Positions 1 through 5,106 of a stretch of 5,106 nucleotides of DNA are shown here, piece by piece. Source of the stretch: Chloroflexota bacterium (GTDB lineage Bacteria > Chloroflexota > UBA6077); assembly GCA_023380955.1 (NCBI GenBank), contig JAMCTB010000175.1:1-5106 (forward strand). The letters are read 5' to 3'. Position numbers and translations under genes: made by a program. The notes under the pieces are model-generated. The model did no database searches, was not told the DNA's origin, and saw nothing but the letters and a program-made list of their open reading frames with translations. Numbering within the stretch: the first letter of the stretch is position 1; every line of letters begins with the position of its first letter.

Positions 1-503
1 ATCTCCAGAACCAGGAGCAGGCCACCGACTGGCAGAAGAAGGCCGAGCTGGCCGTGACCAAGGGCGAGGACGACCTGGCCAAGGAGGCGCTGCAGAGGCG
101 GAACAGCTTCCAGAGCGTGGCGGACGGCTTCAAGGCCCAATACGACGACCAGAAGCAGCAGGTGGAGGTGCTGAAGAGCGCCCTGGAGAAGCTGGAGGCC
201 AAGATCGAGGAGGCGGACCGGAAGAAGGACCTGCTGATCGCGCGCAGCCGGCGGGCCGAGGCCGAGCAGAAGATCCACGACACCATGGCCGGCATCGGCA
301 AGGGCGGCGCCTTCGACGGCTTCGAGCGGATGGAGGACAAGGTCGAGGAGAAGGAGGCCATGGCCAAGGCCTCCGCAGAGCTGGACAGCGACACCCTGGA
401 GGACAAGTTCGCGGCGCTGGAGAAGAACAGCGACGTGGACCAGCAGCTCCTGGAGTTAAAGGCCAAGGTGAAGAAGCCCGAGGAGACCGTGCCGGGGGCG
501 TAG
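1..503 (+). CDS. PspA/IM30 family protein, C-terminal part (5' end outside window)
   Basis: The reading frame is open from the left edge (first full codon at position 3) and ends at TAG 501-503, giving 166 residues. PspA/IM30 proteins are usually about 220-260 residues, so roughly the first 60 or more are missing. What is seen is an almost uninterrupted, charged, Ala/Glu/Lys/Gln-rich helical coiled coil. It has family-typical stretches: the DW-KKAEL-A-GEDDLAKEAL segment at the start, then ARSRRAEA, then FDGFERMEDKVEEKEA and an acidic SAELDSD tail. PspA/IM30 (ESCRT-III-like) proteins act at the cytoplasmic face of the inner membrane, where they oligomerise and stabilise or remodel damaged membrane. 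A GTG at 54 could be taken as a start, but the family similarity continues upstream of it, so I read it as an internal Val. The downstream neighbour is a membrane protein, consistent with an envelope-stress role. The family call is confident; the specific paralogue (PspA or Vipp1-like) is not resolved. Confidence 0.9.
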   Translation, partial: LQNQEQATDWQKKAELAVTKGEDDLAKEALQRRNSFQSVADGFKAQYDDQKQQVEVLKSALEKLEAKIEEADRKKDLLIARSRRAEAEQKIHDTMAGIGKGGAFDGFERMEDKVEEKEAMAKASAELDSDTLEDKFAALEKNSDVDQQLLELKAKVKKPEETVPGA

Positions 504-614
504 TCTTCGCTCTGCTATTTCCGAAGTTAGAAGGAACCCTCAGCAATACAGACGGTGTGGCCAGCGAAGCCGGCCAGCAGCAAACCATCGCGTGATCCTG
601 GTCGGCACAACATG

Positions 615-644
615 AGAGGGGGCGGCTCACGGGCTGCCCCCTCT
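615..644 (+). terminator. Strong hairpin between the PspA gene and the GIDE gene; possible terminator without U-tract
   Basis: AGAGGGGGC (615-623) is perfectly complementary to GCCCCCTCT (636-644). Three more inner pairs (624-626 with 633-635, one of them G-U) leave a six-base loop. The stem is very GC-rich, but what follows (GCAACCCC) is not T-rich, so it does not fit a classical intrinsic terminator. It may weaken read-through or protect the 3' end of the PspA transcript. The rest of the gap from 504 to 672 shows no convincing promoter or RNA gene. Confidence 0.45.
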
Positions 645-673
645 GCAACCCCTTGACGTGAATCCCCCTGACG

Positions 674-678
674 GGAGG
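674..678 (+). promoter_or_regulatory. Ribosome binding site GGAGG deciding the start at 684
   Basis: GGAGG at 674-678 lies five bases before ATG 684. The in-frame GTG at 678 overlaps this motif and so cannot be served by it, which is why the start is placed at 684. A further in-frame ATG at 693 is possible but would shorten the first membrane helix. Confidence 0.75.
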
Positions 679-683
679 TGGAT

Positions 684-1502
684 ATGGCCTTCATGATCGT
701 CGGCATCGGTCTCCTTATTCTATGCGGCGTACTGCTTCTCTTTCGGCGATCTCAGGACGGCAGACTCTTCCAGATCAGAACCGCGGAGAGCTGCAGCGCG
801 CAGGGATTGTCAGACGCGGCCGGGTACGTCGCCGAACGTCTCGGCGAGGCCGGCAGCTTCAGCCGGATCGCCCAGGTGAACGGGGTGGTGAAGTGCGACT
901 CGCCGCTGACCTCGGAGGTGGCGCGGCAGCCGTGCGTCTACTACGAGATGAGCGTCGTTCGCGAGTATGAGGAGGTACGGCTGAAGGTCCGGCGCCGCAA
1001 CCGGCTCAAGGTTCGCGGGGCCAGGAGGTCCTCCGAGAGGGTGGCCACCAACTCGCAGCGGGTTCCCTTCTGCCTGGAGGATGCCACGGGACGGATCCTG
1101 GTGAACCCCGACCACGCCGAGATGGACCTGGTCAAGACGGTGGAGAGGTTCGAGCCGTCACCGAACGGCGGTTTGGATGACCTGCTGCCGCGGGGCTTCG
1201 GCCTCGACGTTGAGAAGCATGCCCGCGGCGTTGTGTCGGGCTCCCGCACTCTTGGGTACCGTTTTACGGAGAGGCTGCTGCCGGTGGATCAGCGGGTCCA
1301 CGTGGTGGGGGAGGCGCGGGACGCTTCGGGGCAGTTGGCCATGGAGCGGCCGCGGGAAAAGGGGAAGAAGCTGATCGTCTCCCTGAAATCCCAGGAGGAG
1401 CTGATCGCCTCCGCCGAGTCGGCCCTGCGGTGGCTGCTGGTGGGGGCCGCGGCGAGCGGCATCTCGGGGGCCGGGCTGGTGGTGGCGGGGTTGTTGAGGT
1501 AG
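684..1502 (+). CDS. GIDE/BAM-domain membrane protein (bacterial MUL1/MULAN-like, no RING)
   Basis: This encodes 272 residues. A hydrophobic helix at about residues 3-20 is followed by Arg-Arg, and a second hydrophobic helix lies at about 250-271, leaving a soluble domain of about 230 residues between two membrane anchors. That domain has the GIDE/BAM ('beside a membrane') pattern: GVVKC followed by SPL at about 67-75, CVYYE at 84-88, a basic patch at about 96-115, PFCLED followed by TG at 128-135, GYRF-TE at 191-196, and VHVVGEA shortly after. In eukaryotes this domain sits in the mitochondrial ubiquitin ligase MUL1/MULAN, which adds a C-terminal RING. No RING is present here, so ubiquitin ligase activity should not be transferred. 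The molecular role of bacterial members is not established to my knowledge. It lies 180 bp downstream of a PspA-type gene on the same strand, so an envelope-stress role is a reasonable inference. Alternative: a stand-alone membrane protein unrelated in function to PspA. Confidence 0.8.
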   Translation: MAFMIVGIGLLILCGVLLLFRRSQDGRLFQIRTAESCSAQGLSDAAGYVAERLGEAGSFSRIAQVNGVVKCDSPLTSEVARQPCVYYEMSVVREYEEVRLKVRRRNRLKVRGARRSSERVATNSQRVPFCLEDATGRILVNPDHAEMDLVKTVERFEPSPNGGLDDLLPRGFGLDVEKHARGVVSGSRTLGYRFTERLLPVDQRVHVVGEARDASGQLAMERPREKGKKLIVSLKSQEELIASAESALRWLLVGAAASGISGAGLVVAGLLR

Positions 1503-1537
1503 TTTCAAAGGGGTAGACCTCCAACCCAGAGACCCCT

Positions 1538-1571
1538 AGGGGCTGGCAGAAGTTCAGCCCCTGTTTGTTCT
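1538..1571 (+). terminator. Rho-independent terminator after the GIDE gene
   Basis: AGGGGCTG (1538-1545) pairs perfectly with CAGCCCCT (1555-1562) across a nine-base loop, followed by the T-rich GTTTGTTCT. It lies 36 bases after the stop of the GIDE gene and before the next promoter, so it separates the two units. Confidence 0.7.
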
Positions 1572-1580
1572 CCGCATCTG

Positions 1581-1589
1581 TGCTATGCT
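1581..1589 (+). promoter_or_regulatory. Extended -10 promoter for the AlbA_2/GHKL gene
   Basis: TGCTATGCT contains the TGn extension followed by TATGCT (four of six matches to TATAAT). No good -35 box is seen at normal spacing; GTTTGT at 1563-1568 is a poor candidate and overlaps the terminator tail. Predicted transcription would start near 1596, leaving a leader of about 38 bases before ATG 1634. Position right after a terminator supports the call. Confidence 0.4.
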
Positions 1590-2392
1590 GAACCCGATGC
1601 CCCTGCACTCTCCCCGAAGGGATGAGCACTACCATGGCTGACAAGACGATACCCACCTTGTTGGCTACCTTCATGGAGCGTCTTGAGGGACGAGAGTCCC
1701 TTGAGCTGGAGTTGAAGTCGGCTCGGGGCGGGCTTCCTAAGAATCTGTGGACGACGGTCAGCGCATTCGCCAACACCAGTGGCGGTTGGATCATTCTTGG
1801 AGTCGATGAGCACGAGGGTTCCCTGGTGGTAACAGGCCTCGTCAACGCCCAGGCAATGCTGAAGAACATCCACGACCTGCTGAGGAATCCGAAGAAGATC
1901 AGCCATCCGACGTGTGGAGCGAACGACGTCTCTATTGAGAATCTCGGGGATAAGCAGGTGATCGTAGTGCGGGTGCCTGCGGCGCCCAGGAAGGATCGTC
2001 CGGTATACATAGACGGGAATCCTTACGAAGGTACGTATGTCCGGAGACACTCGGGGGACTACCACTGCACAAAGCCGGAAGTTGACCGGATGATGAGGGA
2101 TGCGTCCGATGTGGCGGCCGACTCGGCGGTGCTTAAGGGGTTCGGCTGGGACGACATCGACTACGACTCTCTTGCACGGTACCGGCGACGGTTTCAGACG
2201 CGGGATCCAGGCTCTCCATGGAGCGGCTACGACGATCGAAGATTCCTTCAGGCCATAGGCTGCCACCGGAGGGATAGGGATACGGGCGACGAAGGCCTCA
2301 CGGTCGCCGGTCTGCTGATGTTGGGGACAGCGGAGGCCCTGCGCGAGTGGCGGACGCGGCACTTGATCGACTATCGTCTGGTCTCAGGCAAC

Positions 2393-2397
2393 GAGGA
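2393..2397 (+). promoter_or_regulatory. Possible internal ribosome binding site for the C-terminal frame
   Basis: GAGGA at 2393-2397 lies five bases before ATG 2403, the first ATG of the downstream frame. It sits inside the upstream reading frame, 65 bases before that frame's stop ends, so translation of the second half by re-initiation or internal entry is possible. Chance occurrence is not excluded. Confidence 0.35.
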
Positions 2398-2425
2398 ATC
2401 GGATGCCAGGTGGGAGGACCGGGTG

Positions 2426-2445
2426 CTGTGGGAGGCCAATCCCGG
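2426..2445 (+). other. Frameshift/deletion junction in the AlbA_2/GHKL gene
   Basis: The upstream frame matches the family up to RWEDRV (ending 2425); the downstream frame matches from PVPF (2442-2453). The downstream frame is shifted by +1. Related proteins as I recall them have about 25-28 residues between these two blocks, including a GNL-x-x-F-x-x-V segment, and only about five codons exist here. This suggests a deletion of roughly 60-70 bp whose length leaves remainder 2 on division by 3, rather than a single-base slip. The size is an estimate from memory. Confidence 0.55.
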
Positions 2446-3152
2446 TGCCCTTCCGATTGGAGGGTAGCACTCGAATAGATGAAGGACCGGTCCACGTCGC
2501 CCTCCGCGAGGCCCTCGTCAACCTCCTCGTGCATGCGGATTATGCGGAGACTCAAGCCTCGCTCATAAAGCGGTCTCCTGAAGGCTATTTGTTTCGGAAC
2601 CCTGGCAGTTCGCTCGTCTCGGAGATCGACCTGTTCACCGGAGATCGCTCCGACCCGCGTAATCCACAATTGGTGCGTATGTTTCGGTACCTTGGCCTTG
2701 CCGAAGAGGCAGGTACCGGAATGCCGAGGATACTCAAGGCCTGGCGCGAGTTGGGGTTTCGGCTGCCGGAGATCGAGGTGGGCACCGAGAGATACGAGTT
2801 CACGCTCCACCTTCGCCACGCTCACCTCTTGTCGGATGAAGACCGGGTCTGGCTTCGCTCCCTTGGGGCAGATTGGGCAGAGGCCGAGCAGCTTGCCCTC
2901 GTTATGGCGAAGCACGAGGGCTATGTGGATAATCTGGGGCTGCGCAGCCTGACGGGGCAGCACCCGACAGATGTGACGAAACTCCTTGGGTCTCTCAGGG
3001 ATCGAGGTCTCCTTCAGATGATTGGGTGGGGTCGTGGAGCCCGGTATGAACTTGGCCCAGGAGGTCGCTTCGGGCCGCTTTTTGTCATCGAAGGTCGAGC
3101 GGCATCGACGGCAGCAGAAGATCAAGCTTCACTCATGGCCGACGTCGAGACG

Positions 3153-3257
3153 AGGTCTGAGGGTATCGACCGGAACTCTGCGGGTAGCGAGCGGAGGTCT
3201 GAGGGTAAGGCCGCTAGCTCTGAGGGTAGTGTGTCGAACTCTGAGGGTATGTGGGCG
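3153..3257 (+). repeat. Five in-frame 21-bp tandem repeats encoding S-(E/A)-G heptapeptides
   Basis: Units begin at 3153, 3174, 3195, 3216 and 3237. Each has a 13-base conserved part, A-(G/A)-(G/C)-TCTGAGGGTA (one unit has TCTGCGGGTA), followed by eight variable bases. In frame this reads (R/N/S)-S-(E/A)-G-x-x-x five times, with four SEG and one SAG. The conserved part is much better kept than the spacer. The block lies between the two winged-helix domains and is probably a flexible linker at protein level. Confidence 0.9.
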
Positions 3258-3523
3258 GAACTCACGGAAATCTCCAGGACGGTGAGGGAAAAGTCCCGCC
3301 TGGATCCAGCCACTCGTGACGATATCGTCGTCCGTCTGTGTGGTCGAATACCTTTGTCTCTCAATGAACTCACCAGGCTGCTGGGCAGGAATAAGGCCCA
3401 CGTTCGAGAGATATTGCGGTTATTGGTTGCCTCAGGTCGCCTGGCCTATCTCTATCCCGGCCAGCCCAATCATCCTCGCCAGAAGTACGTGACTGCGGAG
3501 ATCCAGACGGCCTAGCCCACCCG

Positions 3524-3535
3524 GGCCAATTGGCC
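3524..3535. repeat. 12-bp perfect palindrome after the GHKL gene
   Basis: GGCCAATTGGCC lies nine bases after the stop at 3515. It has no loop and no following T-run, so it is a weak terminator candidate; it could be an operator half-site pair or chance. No better terminator for the upstream gene is visible in 3516-3590. Confidence 0.25.
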
Positions 3536-3593
3536 GCCAAGGGAGGCCGCACGGCCCGCGACTAGCCTCAACATCCAAACGCCGCAGCTTTTC

Positions 3594-3602
3594 TGCTAGA
3601 AT
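3594..3602 (+). promoter_or_regulatory. Extended -10 promoter for the M1 peptidase gene
   Basis: TGCTAGAAT combines the TGn extension with TAGAAT (five of six matches to TATAAT). The -35 region near 3574-3579 (TCCAAA) is poor, as is usual for extended -10 promoters. Transcription would begin near 3609, giving a leader of about 37 bases that contains the ribosome binding site. Confidence 0.5.
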
Positions 3603-3634
3603 CCGGCGGTTCCCACGCGGGCGCAGCTTCGCTC

Positions 3635-3640
3635 AAGGAG
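3635..3640 (+). promoter_or_regulatory. Ribosome binding site AAGGAG for the peptidase gene
   Basis: AAGGAG ends five bases before ATG 3646, an ideal spacing. It fixes the start, and the protein from this ATG begins with a proper signal peptide. Confidence 0.85.
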
Positions 3641-3645
3641 ACGCC

Positions 3646-5106
3646 ATGTCGACCCGATTACCGCTCTGTCGCTCCCTGCTCCCGGCTCTTTTCGCCCTGT
3701 TTCTGGCCGCGGCGGCGCCCTCCGTTGCCATGGCAGGCCCGACCCGTCCCCACTACGATCTGCAGGTGTCGCTCAACTTCGGCCAGGCGACCCTGGACGT
3801 CGTCCAGAGGACCACGCTCCGCAACAATACGGGCGTGGACCTGCCGGACCTGGTGTTCCAGGTGACGCCGGCCTTCTACGACGCCTTCTCCCTCAAGTCG
3901 GCCTCCGTGGGCGGGGAGCCGGTGGCCGCCTCCCTGGACGGCACGGTGCTCACCCTCAACCTGGGCACGCCCCTCGCCGCCAACGCCTTCACGGATGTGG
4001 AGCTGCGCTATCGGATCGTGGTGCCGCCCTCGGGAGGGCGCTTCGGGCGGGGCCAGGGCATCCTGGCGCTGGGCAACTGGTTCCCCGTCCTGGCCGTGTA
4101 CCAGGACGGCTGGGATCGGCACCAGTACGTGGACGTGGGGGACGCCTTCTTCACCGAGGTGGCCGACTTCGACGTGGCGGTGACGGCGGATACGCCGGTG
4201 ACGATCTCAGCCTCGGGACCGATGGTCGGCCAGGACGGCCAGACCCAGACGTTTCACGCCGACAGCGTGCGGGATTTCGCCATGGCCGTCTCCGATCGCT
4301 ACCAGGTGCGGACCCGGGACGTGGATGGCATCAAGGTGGCGGCCTACGGGTTGAACCCTTCCCGCCTGGAGGGCTACCTGAACACCGCCGAGAAAACGCT
4401 GCGCTGGTTCTCCGCGAACCTCGCTCCGTACCCGTACCCCACCCTCAGCATCGCGGAGACCCGCGGCCAGGATTTCGTCCCGACGCTGCAGGAGTACCCC
4501 GGCATGATCATGGCGTACGACAGTGTAGGGGACGACGGCGGCGGCCCGGGTAGCTACTCCGAGTACATTCTTGCCCACGAGGTGGCCCACCAGTGGTTCT
4601 ACTCGCTGGTGGGGGACGACCAGGTGCACGACCCCTGGCTGGACGAGGCGATGGCCACCTACGCCGACATCCTTTTCTATCGCGACCAGTACCCTAACGT
4701 GGCCGACTCACTATGGCAGCGGCGGGTGGTTGCCCAGTATCGGGCCCGGGCCGCGGAGGGCGGGGACCGTCCGGTCAACACCAGCATCTACGACTACCCG
4801 GACGACGTGCCGTACTTCGACAACGTCTATCGCAAGGGCGCCATCTTCCTGGATAAGCTTCAAGGGCTGATGGGTCGGGATGCCTTCCTGGGGCTGCTGC
4901 GCGATTACGTGGCCACCTACGCCAACAAGGTGGCTTACCCCCGCGCCTTCCTGGACATGGCTTACCAGAGGACGGGCGATGCGGTGCCGCCCCTGGTGGC
5001 GCAGTACTTCACCTACGGCGCCTTCAGCGACGGCGCGGGCTACCAACTGGCCGTGGATTTCCCCGACCAGTTCTCCCTTTCCGCGCCGGCTACGCTGACC
5101 TATCAA
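3646..5106 (+). CDS. Exported M1-family zinc metallopeptidase (3' end outside window)
   Basis: The frame is open from ATG 3646 through the window end, 487 residues without a stop. Residues 1-30 form a signal peptide: a few basic residues, a Leu/Ala/Phe core, and a likely cleavage after AMA (30/31); no lipobox Cys is seen at the cleavage site. A beta-rich N-terminal domain (about 33-240) matches the saddle domain of M1 enzymes (YDLQVSLNF, ending in DFAMAVSDRY). The catalytic domain has HEVAHQWF at 311-318 (zinc ligands His311 and His315, catalytic Glu312) and the third ligand Glu334 in WLDEAMATY, exactly the HExxH-18-E spacing. Tyr395 in VYRKGAIFL is the probable transition-state Tyr. The usual GxMEN substrate motif is replaced by QEYPGMIM (282-289), as in several bacterial exported M1 relatives. 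Predicted role: zinc-dependent cleavage of peptides outside the cytoplasm; aminopeptidase specificity is uncertain because of the changed motif. It has its own promoter and ribosome binding site. Codon use is strongly GC-biased. Confidence 0.92.
   Translation, partial: MSTRLPLCRSLLPALFALFLAAAAPSVAMAGPTRPHYDLQVSLNFGQATLDVVQRTTLRNNTGVDLPDLVFQVTPAFYDAFSLKSASVGGEPVAASLDGTVLTLNLGTPLAANAFTDVELRYRIVVPPSGGRFGRGQGILALGNWFPVLAVYQDGWDRHQYVDVGDAFFTEVADFDVAVTADTPVTISASGPMVGQDGQTQTFHADSVRDFAMAVSDRYQVRTRDVDGIKVAAYGLNPSRLEGYLNTAEKTLRWFSANLAPYPYPTLSIAETRGQDFVPTLQEYPGMIMAYDSVGDDGGGPGSYSEYILAHEVAHQWFYSLVGDDQVHDPWLDEAMATYADILFYRDQYPNVADSLWQRRVVAQYRARAAEGGDRPVNTSIYDYPDDVPYFDNVYRKGAIFLDKLQGLMGRDAFLGLLRDYVATYANKVAYPRAFLDMAYQRTGDAVPPLVAQYFTYGAFSDGAGYQLAVDFPDQFSLSAPATLTYQ

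Larger units (their letters stand above)
1634..2467 (+). pseudogene. AlbA_2 (Schlafen-like) DNA-binding / ATP-binding protein, N-terminal fragment, frameshifted
   Basis: From ATG 1634 to TAG 2465-2467 this gives 277 residues. The AlbA_2 domain (about residues 20-140) is clear: ESLELELKSA, then the hallmark SAFANTSGGWIILGVDE, and later VPAAPRKDRPVYI and GTYVRRHSGDY. The family consists of proteins with AlbA_2, a GHKL-type ATPase and winged-helix domains, often misnamed RecG-like helicases and thought to be regulators. Residues after RWEDRV (2408-2425) no longer match the family; the expected continuation appears in the +1 frame from about 2442, so this half is probably the front of a broken gene. 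The start is ambiguous: ATG 1622 directly abuts AAGGG (1617-1621), which leaves no spacing, while ATG 1634 lies 12 bases from it, so 1634 is preferred. Third positions are less GC-rich than in the flanking genes. It could still be translated as a truncated DNA-binding protein. Confidence 0.75.
2403..3515 (+). pseudogene. GHKL ATPase (HATPase_c_4) / winged-helix protein, C-terminal fragment of the AlbA_2 gene
   Basis: The open frame from ATG 2403 to TAG 3513-3515 encodes 370 residues. The first 13 or so look non-native (Cys/Gly-rich); family similarity begins at PVPFRLEG (from 2442). An intact GHKL ATP-binding core follows: REALVNLLVHADY (N-box with Glu and Asn, codons 2505-2543), FRNPGS, SDPRNPQLVRMFRYLGL, and the glycine motif EEAGTGMPRI. 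Next come a probable winged helix (about residues 165-220, LRSLTGQHPTDVTKLLGSLRDRG), a low-complexity heptad repeat block at residues 251-285, and a second winged helix near the end (about 305-360, LSLNELTRLLGRNKAHVREILRLL). This arrangement normally follows an AlbA_2 domain in one protein, and the piece directly upstream in another frame supplies it. The ATP-binding and DNA-binding parts look undamaged apart from the join, so the lesion is recent, an assembly error, or the halves are made separately. Known: family members are putative regulators; no helicase motor is present. Confidence 0.75.

Noticed and set aside
130..648. Long minus-strand open frame opposite the PspA gene
   Set aside because: Translation is Pro/Arg/Ser-rich with no domain pattern, as expected of the antisense of a GC-rich gene, and it runs through the intergenic hairpin.
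653..658. TTGACG as a -35 box upstream of the GIDE gene
   Set aside because: The matching -10 position would fall on the ribosome binding site and start codon (about 676-687), with no TATAAT-like sequence.
1597..1641. 14-codon open frame overlapping the AlbA_2 start, beginning near the predicted transcription start
   Set aside because: It has no ribosome binding site and no attenuator-like codon run; a leaderless peptide is possible but nothing else supports it.
1583..2362. 259-codon minus-strand open frame opposite the AlbA_2 fragment
   Set aside because: The plus strand carries unmistakable AlbA_2 motifs here; the minus translation has no recognisable motif and no sensible start region.
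2426..2467. Programmed ribosomal frameshift in the AlbA_2/GHKL gene
   Set aside because: The shift is +1, no slippery run or stimulatory structure is evident, and the expected linker residues are missing in both frames, so deletion or error fits better.
3153..3257. CRISPR array
   Set aside because: Repeats of 13 bases with eight-base spacers are far too short, and the block is in frame inside a coding region.
3658..5106. Several minus-strand open frames opposite the peptidase (3658-4122, 4207-4629, 4711-5106)
   Set aside because: They are His/Val/Gly/Arg-rich shadows of the plus-strand M1 peptidase, whose zinc-site motifs fix the coding strand and frame.

Overview
The window is 5.1 kb of GC-rich bacterial DNA. 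All supportable genes lie on the plus strand. Most third codon positions are G or C in the first, second and last genes. The M1-type secreted peptidase, the PspA-like protein and the GIDE/BAM membrane protein would fit a high-GC environmental bacterium. From memory, the peptidase most resembles proteins from Chloroflexota, but this is a weak taxonomic inference and no 16S or other marker is present.

Layout: (1) Positions 1-503 hold the 3' part of a PspA/IM30-family coiled-coil gene whose start lies outside the window. (2) A gap of about 180 bp contains a strong perfect hairpin and ends in a good ribosome binding site. (3) Positions 684-1502 encode a two-transmembrane GIDE/BAM-domain protein, the bacterial relative of the membrane-side domain of mitochondrial MUL1/MULAN. 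(4) An intrinsic terminator at about 1538-1571 is followed at once by an extended -10 promoter. (5) Positions 1634-3515 hold an AlbA_2 (Schlafen-like) / GHKL-ATPase / winged-helix protein of the type often labelled 'RecG-like' or 'ATP-binding protein'. It is broken into two overlapping reading frames near position 2426-2445, where a conserved linker appears to be missing. Its C-terminal part carries five in-frame 21-bp tandem repeats between two probable winged-helix domains. (6) A gap of about 130 bp has an extended -10 promoter and a strong ribosome binding site. (7) Positions 3646 to the window end encode the N-terminal 487 residues of an exported M1-family zinc metallopeptidase.

How the genes fit together: PspA and the GIDE/BAM protein are plausibly one envelope-maintenance pair, with PspA remodelling membranes and the BAM protein anchored beside one. 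The hairpin between them may cut read-through. The AlbA_2/GHKL gene has its own promoter and a preceding terminator, and its codon use is less GC-biased than its neighbours', so it looks like an independent and possibly acquired insertion. The peptidase is a separate transcription unit for extracytoplasmic peptide breakdown.

I see no clear new multigene system. The points most worth a second look are the split AlbA_2/GHKL gene with a possible internal translation start, and its 21-bp/heptapeptide repeat block.
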